Shown here: positions 57,092-64,000 of the stretch, piece by piece | Layout: every line of letters begins with the position of its first letter | Position numbering within the stretch: the first letter of the stretch is position 1 | Program-made: the position numbers and the translations under genes | Notes under the pieces: generated by a model | Databases searched by the model: none | Told to the model about the DNA's origin: nothing | Seen by the model: the letters and a program-made list of their open reading frames with translations, nothing else | From: Pirellulales bacterium | GTDB lineage: Bacteria > Planctomycetota > Planctomycetia > Pirellulales > PALSA-1355 | Assembly: GCA_022844125.1 (NCBI GenBank) | Contig: JALHMI010000004.1 | Span: forward strand, 290,777 to 354,776 | Reading direction: 5' to 3' | Length of the DNA: 64,000 bases

Positions 57092-57949
57092 CTACACGCG
57101 CGGCGCGCTGAACTCGCCGGAGTCGATCCAGCTTGGATGCATGAGGGTGAAAAAATCCACCGCGAGTCGTTCTTCCACGTACGCATAGGGCAGCCAGCCG
57201 TAACCAGCATCACCCCACTCCGAGCCCCACGAGCTGCGAATCAATAGTGCGCCGCGCGAGCCGCGCAACCAGCGATCGTCGTAACCCGCCGCCACCAGCG
57301 CCTGCCCTCCCAGCGGCCTGTCAAACGTCGGGCGATACGGAATCTGCCCGTCAGCCGTGATCGAGTCGGGAATCGACATGCCAAAGCAGGTCGGAAAACC
57401 GGCCGACAACAGCGCCCGCAGTGTGTCCAGCGTCTCTCGACCAATGGTCTTGCGCCCGTCAATTCGGAAATAGCGCAAGCCGTCGTACGGCTGACGAAAG
57501 CTGGACAGGAAAGCGTCCGGCTGTTCGGCCAGTCGCGGTGCTTCGTAAGGCCAGTGCCGCTCGGGGGCGATGCCGCAGCGGATCATGGCTTTGAGCGTGG
57601 AACGCAGGTCGATGCCTACGGCCCGCGCCGATTCGCCGCCAGCCATGCGGACGGCGTTCTGATGGAGCATCAGCCGCGCGGGACGTAGGATGCGACCGTG
57701 TGCGCGTCGTTCAAAGTACTGCACCAGGGAAGCGCACGCATGCGCCGTCGAGGTGGGCAGCGTAAGCTGATCGTCCACCTCCACAAAGTATTCGCGGAGA
57801 TCAACCGCCGGAGGCAATTCGTCGGGCTGTTCCAGGTCGGGGGGAAGCTTGGCAAGCAACTCGGCAATCGGCGCGGATTCTGGCGTGTAGTCCCGAAAGT
57901 CAGGCGATGCTGGCAGCCAGCCGAATGCGCGCGGTAGATAGAGTGCCAT
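57092..57949 (-). CDS. C1 (papain-fold) pseudo-peptidase
   Basis: A 285-residue protein with the fold and order of bacterial C1 peptidases: FGWLPASPDFRDY, PPAVDLRE, then DDQLTLPTSTAHACAS, GGQALVAAGYDD and IRSSWGSEWG. The nucleophile Cys of GSCTAHA is Ser 67, the His of GGHAV is Gln 216, and the Asn of RNSWG is Ser 239. The oxyanion Gln 61 is kept. With all three catalytic residues changed in an otherwise intact gene, it should be a binding protein rather than a protease. No signal peptide is visible. It sits within the polysaccharide locus, between the export and co-polymerase genes. Confidence 0.85.
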   Translation of the reverse strand: MALYLPRAFGWLPASPDFRDYTPESAPIAELLAKLPPDLEQPDELPPAVDLREYFVEVDDQLTLPTSTAHACASLVQYFERRAHGRILRPARLMLHQNAVRMAGGESARAVGIDLRSTLKAMIRCGIAPERHWPYEAPRLAEQPDAFLSSFRQPYDGLRYFRIDGRKTIGRETLDTLRALLSAGFPTCFGMSIPDSITADGQIPYRPTFDRPLGGQALVAAGYDDRWLRGSRGALLIRSSWGSEWGDAGYGWLPYAYVEERLAVDFFTLMHPSWIDSGEFSAPRV

Positions 57950-58191
57950 GCAGGGAACCTGCGCCCCTCGTGCGTCGTGTGTCGATTCCGCCAGAGAATG
58001 CTCGTGCAGCTACCGCCCCGAATGGCCGCGGTAGCCCCGTGCCGACGCTTGCTGCCCAAGCTGACGCCACAGCATAGTTACCGGCGCGCTTTCGCCTAGG
58101 TGACGCAATGGGGACTCTCTGCGGAAAGCTTGTGCAGAGTGCAAGCAGAGTTGCGTGAAACACCGCAACGAAGGTCTTGGCAGTGGACCAC

Positions 58192-58989
58192 TCAATCGAC
58201 AGTGACGACATCGCGTGCGATCGCACGTTCTCGTGGCTCGCGCGCCGTCGAGCTAAACTCCCAGCGAATGCCTTCGCCGCTGCCGTCCCCCATGAAACGC
58301 ACCAGGGCATGTTTTTGTTTACGATTCAGTGCCTTAATGGTGTCGTGCAGGCGGCGGCGAGGATCGAGTTGCGCCAAGGGGGGCAAGGGATCGTCGATCC
58401 TGGGTGGCCATCCCTCTTCCTCAAAGGCCATCAACACCGTCTCCTGATTGGGTGATGGCAGCTTGAATTCCTTGACCACTTCAGCGGCGACGCGCAGTTG
58501 GCGCCGCTGGTCGTCCCACTTCGGTTGCAGGACCACGTTCGCAGCATTCACGACCCGGCAACTGGCCGTAGTACGCTCTCGCGCCGCCGATGGTGCTCCG
58601 GCACAGAATTCTCGCACTGCCGTCACCCCGCTTTCCGTCAGCACCACGCAGGTCGGTTCATGCACGCTCACCAGGTTTGTGCGGCGGAACCGGCGCGCAT
58701 GGTCGGTCGGGCCTGTGATCTCCACGGCATGTTCCACCAGTCCGATTGCAGACAACCAGCGCAGATCGCTGTTGGTCAGACTGGCCCTGCGCAGCACTTC
58801 TAACTCGACGGCCAACTCCCAGGCATCCTGATCGAGATCGATTGCGTATTCGTGTGCTTCCAGCAGCAGGCTCAGGGCGGCGTGCAGATGTGGACGAATA
58901 TTCAATCGCCGAGGCGCGCAAGTCGCGCTCGTGAGCGAGTTAAGTTCGCGGTCGAGCAATTCGCCATTCGCCATTCGAGGCAGACTCAT
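58192..58989 (-). CDS. Winged-helix-like hypothetical protein of the planctomycete type
   Basis: A 265-residue protein. The N-terminal half is helical. The C-terminal half carries WDDQRRQLRVAAEVVKEFKLP, EEEGWPPRIDDPLPP, LHDTIKALNRKQK and RFMGDGSGEGIRWEF, a module that recurs in planctomycete proteins and looks like a winged helix. A regulatory, possibly DNA-binding, role in the polysaccharide locus fits its place, but no target can be named. An ATG five codons in (58974) is an alternative start. Confidence 0.75.
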   Translation of the reverse strand: MSLPRMANGELLDRELNSLTSATCAPRRLNIRPHLHAALSLLLEAHEYAIDLDQDAWELAVELEVLRRASLTNSDLRWLSAIGLVEHAVEITGPTDHARRFRRTNLVSVHEPTCVVLTESGVTAVREFCAGAPSAARERTTASCRVVNAANVVLQPKWDDQRRQLRVAAEVVKEFKLPSPNQETVLMAFEEEGWPPRIDDPLPPLAQLDPRRRLHDTIKALNRKQKHALVRFMGDGSGEGIRWEFSSTAREPRERAIARDVVTVD

Positions 58990-59113
58990 GGGGGTAAGCG
59001 GCGGGGCGTAGGAGGATGGCGGACTTTGCGTATCTTTATACTCAAGAGACGCGGAAAGTCGAGTTTTTTTGGAGGACGCGAAATTCTAGCACGTACCCCC
59101 GGGTCGCCTGAAA

Positions 59114-59134
59114 CTGCATCAGAAATTGATGCAG
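59114..59134 (-). terminator. Perfect hairpin downstream of the second export gene
   Basis: An 8-bp perfect stem (CTGCATCA/TGATGCAG) with a 5-nt loop lies 43 bp past the stop of the second Wza-like gene. On the minus strand it is followed by TTTC. It could be a weak terminator or an operator palindrome for the winged-helix gene downstream. Confidence 0.4.
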
Positions 59135-59176
59135 TGCAGCAGGTTACGCCATCGTTCGTCCCCCAAAGAAATCCCG

Positions 59177-60418
59177 CTACGGGATCGGCAAGAAGGGCAA
59201 AAAGCCCTTGAACGGCGTGTAGGCCACGCCGAATTGGACGGGGATCACCCCGTAAATTCCGCGGCTGAATACCAGCTCAATGAAGTTATCCGCCCGCAGA
59301 ATCTTCGACTTGGGGACCAGCACCAGATCGTTATCGGCGAGCCAGATCTCCTCCGCGGGACAGGGGGATTTGCCAAGCAGCGCATCCTGCAGATCGAGCT
59401 CCGTGGCCAAAAGCCGCCAATCATCGGCCCGGCGGAAGACCACCACGTGCGTGATCTGAGCACCGACCGTCCAACTGCCGGCCATTGCGATGGCCTGCAT
59501 GACGGTCGTCGGGGCTTCCATGTCGTACCGTCCCGGCCGCTCGACTTCTCCCAGCACGTAACACACGTGTGGCGCTTTCTTGCTCAACACGGGCATGACT
59601 TCCATGCCTGCAATTTTTTCAGCAAAGCGCTCATCCAGTTCGAGCTTGAATTCGTCCAGCGTCAGACCCTGGGCCGGTACCGTTCCGACGGCCGGAAGTT
59701 GGATCGTGCCCTCGGGCGTCACGCGGCCGAAGTACACCTGGCCGCCAAAACCGCTTTGTCCGGCCACTGCGTAGCGAAGCTCTTCGAGCGCCGAGTTCAC
59801 CTTGATGGGGACGATCGCGATCGAGGGTTTCTCGTAGAACTCACGATACTTTTCTTCGACGAGGTTTCGAAGTTGACCGGCGGTGCCGCCCGCGGCTTGC
59901 ACCGTGCCGATCTGCGGAAGCGAGATCGTGCCGTCCGGCAGCACGGTGAGGGTGCGAGTGAGCGTGCTGTCGGTGACCATTTCGACCGCGATCTGATCGC
60001 CGACGTTGAGCTTGTATCCCTCGGGTAGTCGATTCCGATCCACCCGAAACACGAACTCCAGTGAATCGTCGACGCGTAAGCGATAAGTGGGCACATGCGG
60101 CAGTCGGGCGCGACCGACGTACTCACCCTGGGCCCATTCTTGAAAGGCAACTTCCGAACTGAGTGCGTTCCAGTTCGTTTCGCAGCCGCGCGGACAAGTG
60201 CGCGTACAGTCGATCGCCGGCGTCGGATAGGGCGCGGCGGGCGACAACGGCGGTCCGGCATGAACGACCATTTCCGGGCCGATCAGAAACTGATGACTCG
60301 AGGCCGTCGTGGCAGGCAGCGGTTCGCCGCCGCTGGCGGGTCGCCCCCCGGCAGCGCACGCGGCCAGCGCGGCCGCGAGCATGCTCAACATTCTTCCGCG
60401 AGTGCGAGAAATTCCCAT
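59177..60418 (-). CDS. Wza-like polysaccharide export protein (copy 2)
   Basis: A 413-residue secreted protein. A signal peptide (about 1-30) leads to a mature protein with a short Cys motif (DCTRTCPRGCETNW), the export domain (YRLRVDDSLEFVFRV, then VLPDGTISLPQIGTV) and SLBB-like repeats (YVLGEVERPGRYDMEAPTTV). No lipobox is visible. It forms the outer-envelope exit route for the polysaccharide. It is 37 bp downstream of, and very similar to, the copy at 60456-61715, so a tandem duplication is clear. Confidence 0.9.
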   Translation of the reverse strand: MGISRTRGRMLSMLAAALAACAAGGRPASGGEPLPATTASSHQFLIGPEMVVHAGPPLSPAAPYPTPAIDCTRTCPRGCETNWNALSSEVAFQEWAQGEYVGRARLPHVPTYRLRVDDSLEFVFRVDRNRLPEGYKLNVGDQIAVEMVTDSTLTRTLTVLPDGTISLPQIGTVQAAGGTAGQLRNLVEEKYREFYEKPSIAIVPIKVNSALEELRYAVAGQSGFGGQVYFGRVTPEGTIQLPAVGTVPAQGLTLDEFKLELDERFAEKIAGMEVMPVLSKKAPHVCYVLGEVERPGRYDMEAPTTVMQAIAMAGSWTVGAQITHVVVFRRADDWRLLATELDLQDALLGKSPCPAEEIWLADNDLVLVPKSKILRADNFIELVFSRGIYGVIPVQFGVAYTPFKGFLPFLPIP

Positions 60419-60455
60419 GCCGGGGAGCTCCGTGGTGCGCGCTCAGGCCCAGCGA

Positions 60456-61715
60456 TTAAGGAATGGGCGTTAGATCTTTAAAGACCGTGTAGTTCACGCC
60501 GCCGTTAAACGGAATCACGCCGTACAACCCGCGGGTAAACACCAGTTCGATGAAGTTATTCGTGCGGAGGATCTTTGACTTGGGAACGATGATCAGGTCG
60601 GAATCGCCCACCCAGATCTCCGCGACGGGGCAGGGCGACTTTCCGAGCAGGGCGTGATTCAGATCGAGGGTGGTCGCGATCAAGCGCCAGTCGTCCGCCC
60701 GGCGGAAGACCACCACGTTTGCGATCTTGGCGCCCACGGTCCAGCTGCCTGCCATCGTGATGGCCTGCATCACCGTGGTCGGCGCTTCGAGCGTGAACCG
60801 ACCTGGCGAGCGAACTTCGCCCAGCACGTACACGTAGCGCGGAGCCCGCTGCCGCAGGACCGGCATCACTTCGATGCCTTGAATCTCTTCCTCGTACCGC
60901 TCAGCCAGTTCAACCTTGAACTCGTCGAGCGTTAAACCCTGGGCCGGCACCGATCCAACGGCTGGAAGCTGGATTGTACCTTCGGGCGTAACTTTACCCT
61001 GCAGCAATTGGCCGCCGAAGCCGCTGCGGCCCGAGACCGTAAACCGCAAGTCTTCCAACTGGGTGTCGACCTTGATCGGTGTCACGGTCATGGCCGGCGT
61101 GTTGAAGAACTTCTTGAAGTCCTCATCGAGCTGGCCGCGCAATTGTCCGACGTCCATCCCCGCGGCGGCGACCGAGCCGATCAGTGGCAGCGTGATCGTG
61201 CCGTCCGGCAGCACGGTGACGGTGCGAGTGAGTTCCGGTTCTGCAGCCGACTCGATCTGAACCTCATCGCCCACATTGAGCTTGTAGGGCCCCGAGATCT
61301 GGTCGCGGGTCACGCGGAATACGAAATCCAGCTCATCGTCGACGCGGAGCCGATACGTGGGCACGTGTGGCAATCTTGCGCGGCCGACGTATTCGCCCTG
61401 GGCCCATTCCTGGAAGCCCCACACCGGGCCCAGCGCGTTCCACGTCGCTTCGTACCCCGGCGGACAGTGATTCACACAGTCAACGGCCGGAATCGGATGC
61501 GGATCGGCCGGGGTCAGCACCGGGCCCCTGGGCATCGACATCGAGTACGCGTCGCCCGAGACCATGTTCCCCGTGGGAGGCAAGCTCTCGATCGCGACGG
61601 GCATCGGCTCGGCGGCGGGCGCCAATGAGTTCATGCACAAGGCCGCGAGCGCAACGGCGGCAGATGCCGCACGACGCCGCGTCGCGGATCGTAGTAGGCG
61701 AGAGGGGCTGACCAT
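60456..61715 (-). CDS. Wza-like polysaccharide export protein (copy 1)
   Basis: A 419-residue protein with a signal peptide (about 1-35). It contains a Cys motif (DCVNHCPPGYEATW), the export domain (YRLRVDDELDFVFRV, VLPDGTITLPLIGSV), and SLBB-type repeats (YVLGEVRSPGRFTLEAPTTV). It shares nearly every motif with the next gene downstream. The two may form hetero-oligomeric pores or serve different saccharides. It is 12 bp downstream of the Pro/Ala-rich TPR gene. Confidence 0.9.
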   Translation of the reverse strand: MVSPSRLLRSATRRRAASAAVALAALCMNSLAPAAEPMPVAIESLPPTGNMVSGDAYSMSMPRGPVLTPADPHPIPAVDCVNHCPPGYEATWNALGPVWGFQEWAQGEYVGRARLPHVPTYRLRVDDELDFVFRVTRDQISGPYKLNVGDEVQIESAAEPELTRTVTVLPDGTITLPLIGSVAAAGMDVGQLRGQLDEDFKKFFNTPAMTVTPIKVDTQLEDLRFTVSGRSGFGGQLLQGKVTPEGTIQLPAVGSVPAQGLTLDEFKVELAERYEEEIQGIEVMPVLRQRAPRYVYVLGEVRSPGRFTLEAPTTVMQAITMAGSWTVGAKIANVVVFRRADDWRLIATTLDLNHALLGKSPCPVAEIWVGDSDLIIVPKSKILRTNNFIELVFTRGLYGVIPFNGGVNYTVFKDLTPIP

Positions 61716-61727
61716 ATTCGGTAGGCT

Positions 61728-64000
61728 CTATCGGCGGAGGTTTAGGGGATCCCACTGACTTCGAGACCGAGCAACGTTGCTTGGCTTCTTGGCGGGGACT
61801 GCTTCGGCCGGCGATGGCGCCGGCGGTTTCACGGTACTTGGCGGGAGCGTCGGGTCGCTGGCGGATCCAATCTGCGAAAACGTCGCCGGGTCCACCCACT
61901 TAACGGCCGGCGTATTGGCACTGGGTGAAGTCTGTTCCAGAACCGAAGCCTTCTGTTGAGCTTCGGCGGCAAGTTGCGCCTCGCCCAGTCGCGAGTGCAC
62001 CACGGCCAGATTCTTCCACATCATCGGCTGTGGTGACGCGCTGGCGCTGCCCAGCAGCAGGTTGCGGGCAAGCTCGAGCTGACCGGTCGAGGCCAGCAGC
62101 ACGCCCAATTCGTGGGCTGCGCGGAAGTTCTGCGGTTCGCAAATCAAAGCCGCCTGGTAGAGCGCCATGGCCGGGCCGGTGTACTCCATCTGCTGGGAGT
62201 TGGCGCCGGCGCCGGCGACGATGATTCGGGCCAGACCGTACAAGGCAATGGAGCCGACAGTTTCCCGGCCGATGCCATTGGATAACTGCACCTTGGCATA
62301 GTCGTAGTAGTGCTGCGCGGCGAGCGACGGCGGCAGATCCGAGACGTCCAGGCCTTTGAGAATCGGCGTCTTGTGTCCTGCGACGATGCGCGTGATGTCG
62401 GACGCGCCGGAGCCCGGCTTCACGAACTCGGTGGCTTCTTTCAAGGCTTGCAGGCCGGCGGCGGTGGCCTGGCTATACTGCCGCGTGCCGAATTCGACGT
62501 CGCGGGCTTGGGAAATGAGCGACAGGGCACTCGTGAATTCCTTCCGCGAAGCATACATCGCGCCTTTTTCAGCAAGCTGGATTGCGTGGCGCACACGCTC
62601 GTCGGCTTGCGCCATCGAAGCCACTAGCGCCGGCGAGCGAACTGGCGTGGCCGGAAGCGTGGGCAGAGCGGCAACAATTTGCGGCTGCGCGGGCGCCGCC
62701 TGAACTGGCGAGGCTTGCACCGGCACCGACTGTTGTGGCGTCACCGGCGCGGCTTGCGCGACGACCTGCGCCGGAGCAGGCAAGACCGGCTCAGGTTGAG
62801 TCCTTGCTGGCTGCGGCTGCTGGACGACCGGCGGCTGTGGCGCCGCGACAGGCGATGGCGCGACGGCAGGTGCGGAGGTCGTCGCGGCAACCGTGCTCGG
62901 TTGGGGGACGACCGGCGTGGGCACCGCCGCAGCAGGCGCAGCAGATACCGGCTGCGTCGGAGTGGGCAGCGTCGCGGCAACTTCGACGGGCTTCGCTGCC
63001 GAGGGTGCCGCGGCTGCAACCGGTTCAGGTGTCGAAGCGACCTGTACTTCGGCCATCCGCAACGTCGAAGGGCTCGGAGCGAGGGGTTCCGGCTGAGCGG
63101 TCGCAGCCATTTCGATGGCCTTAGGCGCGGGCTCTGCGATTACGGCCTCGGCCGGCTGAGCTTTGGCCACTTCCTGTTGTACGGTCGCCGGTTTGTGCTC
63201 GGCGACGGCCGTTTCGGTGGCAGGCTTCGCCATTTTGGGTTCGGCAACCACGACCTTGGCTGCTGGCGGCGCGGGTGCTACCACGTTGGCTTCGGGCGCC
63301 GCGGTAGGAAGCGGTTCGGCTTCAACCTCTATCGGTTCAACGTCGTTTGCAGGTTGCGTGGCGGCGATGGCAACCGCGGCCGGCGTCAACCTTGACGCCA
63401 CGATCGGCTCTACGGGTTTGCTTTCCGGCTTCTTCTCGGCAACCTTGGCGGGCGCGGGAGTGGCTTCTACGGGTGCGGGCGACTCCGGCTCCGCGAGCGC
63501 CACGGGCGGTTCGACTTTCGCTTGCGCTGCTGGCGTCGGTTGACCGGGAACTCGCCGAGGCGTGACCACAAGCGGTTGCAACGTGCGCCGCTCGTTGGAA
63601 GTGGCAAAGCGGCTTGTTTCCGACGTGCGCGGCGCCCCTTTGCTTTCCGGGCCAACGTTCACCGAGATGGTCTTCGCGGCATCCGACGGTTCTTCGGGTG
63701 TTTCACCCTGCGCGAAGCGGAGTTCGACCGTGTTCGACGGCGCCTCTGCGGTCGGTTCGGCCGCCACGGGGTCCAGCGATTCACTAGTGCTCCCCGCGAG
63801 CGAAGTCTCCGCAACCGCGACGGGTTCCGAATCACTCGTCGCCTCGGCGGTCACGGCAACCGCTTGCGGTTCGTTGGCGAGCTGCGGCTCTGCTACCGGG
63901 TCGGCATAGGGATCGACAACAGCGACAGGCTGTTCGACGCCGCTGCTAACGAGTGACTCGCTTTCACTTGTGGAAGCGTGTTGTGGCCCGAAGAAGTTTG
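61728..64000 (-). CDS. Pro/Ala/Val-rich protein with C-terminal TPR region, 5' end outside window
   Basis: The frame is open to the right window edge, so the true start lies outside; a GTG at 63854 is an internal candidate. About 757 residues are visible. The first roughly 450 are low-complexity Pro/Ala/Val/Glu sequence (EPVAVAETS, PSPVAAPQPP) like a long flexible linker. The last 260 residues (about 490-700) hold helical repeats similar to TPR units (SALSLISQARDVEFG, AHELGVLLASTGQLELARNLL, LAVVHSRLGEAQLAAEAQQKA). It ends in SQWDPLNLRR. Probably an envelope-spanning assembly factor for the export pore, since the linker could cross the periplasm. It lies 12 bp upstream of the first Wza-like gene. 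Confidence 0.75.
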   Translation of the reverse strand, partial: NFFGPQHASTSESESLVSSGVEQPVAVVDPYADPVAEPQLANEPQAVAVTAEATSDSEPVAVAETSLAGSTSESLDPVAAEPTAEAPSNTVELRFAQGETPEEPSDAAKTISVNVGPESKGAPRTSETSRFATSNERRTLQPLVVTPRRVPGQPTPAAQAKVEPPVALAEPESPAPVEATPAPAKVAEKKPESKPVEPIVASRLTPAAVAIAATQPANDVEPIEVEAEPLPTAAPEANVVAPAPPAAKVVVAEPKMAKPATETAVAEHKPATVQQEVAKAQPAEAVIAEPAPKAIEMAATAQPEPLAPSPSTLRMAEVQVASTPEPVAAAAPSAAKPVEVAATLPTPTQPVSAAPAAAVPTPVVPQPSTVAATTSAPAVAPSPVAAPQPPVVQQPQPARTQPEPVLPAPAQVVAQAAPVTPQQSVPVQASPVQAAPAQPQIVAALPTLPATPVRSPALVASMAQADERVRHAIQLAEKGAMYASRKEFTSALSLISQARDVEFGTRQYSQATAAGLQALKEATEFVKPGSGASDITRIVAGHKTPILKGLDVSDLPPSLAAQHYYDYAKVQLSNGIGRETVGSIALYGLARIIVAGAGANSQQMEYTGPAMALYQAALICEPQNFRAAHELGVLLASTGQLELARNLLLGSASASPQPMMWKNLAVVHSRLGEAQLAAEAQQKASVLEQTSPSANTPAVKWVDPATFSQIGSASDPTLPPSTVKPPAPSPAEAVPAKKPSNVARSRSQWDPLNLRR

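Noticed and set aside
1-64000. CRISPR arrays or rRNA genes
   Set aside because: No regularly spaced short repeats and no rRNA-like sequence were seen on either strand.

Overview
The window looks like chromosomal DNA from a GC-rich member of the Planctomycetota, probably of the Pirellulales type. The clues are a giant secreted protein with the N-terminal ELEDRRLLA sorting motif and C-terminal dockerin repeats, a PEP-CTERM protein, an ECF sigma factor beside a Ser/Thr kinase with a WD40 tail, a DUF1580 gene, an iduronate-sulfatase-type sulfatase, and very sparse Shine-Dalgarno sites. The genus cannot be read from the sequence alone.

Left part (1-22.8 kb): an integration hotspot at a tRNA-Pro(CGG) gene (22688-22762, minus). 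A perfect 42-bp direct copy of the tRNA 3' half (anticodon loop to discriminator base) lies at 2539-2580, so the roughly 20-kb segment between the copies has the shape of a tRNA-borne genomic island. Its right end carries a tyrosine integrase broken by a single-base frameshift, a DUF1580 gene and an unknown gene. Its interior carries a kinase/ECF sigma pair divergent from a 3583-aa surface protein that is translationally coupled to a PEP-CTERM protein, plus a fragment of a SNF2-type (DISARM DrmD-like) helicase. Outside the left repeat, a large serine recombinase ends inside the repeat itself, which suggests a second element stacked at the same tRNA.

Middle part (22.8-41 kb): mostly ordinary metabolic, stress and transport genes. 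These are a degraded DUF1697 gene; a phosphoribosyltransferase, host-attachment-type protein and ADP-forming acyl-CoA synthetase/GNAT fusion; a PQQ-propeller protein; a BNR-propeller/MoaD-like pair; a DoxX protein; three SRPBCC proteins under an ArsR regulator; a sulfatase; DUF2293; an orphan M41-type peptidase; a membrane-anchored deaminase; an NTF2-like protein; a divergent Nramp-like transporter; and a PilZ protein.

Right part (41-64 kb): a single-strand (minus) exopolysaccharide locus of Wzx/Wzy type. In transcription order it holds a Pro/Ala-rich TPR protein (open at the window edge), two tandem Wza-like export proteins, a winged-helix-like protein, a papain-like pseudo-peptidase, a GumC/Wzz co-polymerase, a CpsD-like ATPase lacking the Walker lysine, a sugar-phosphate transferase with a degenerate GGDEF-like N-terminus, a deacetylase, a flippase fused to a GT2, Wzy, a GT4, an epimerase, WecG, then a second deacetylase-flippase-GT2 block with separate genes. 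A diguanylate cyclase sits 6 bp downstream and a PilZ protein follows, so c-di-GMP control of the polysaccharide is likely. Several proteins in this locus have lost canonical catalytic residues while keeping intact frames. That set, and the duplicated three-gene block, are the most unusual parts of the window.
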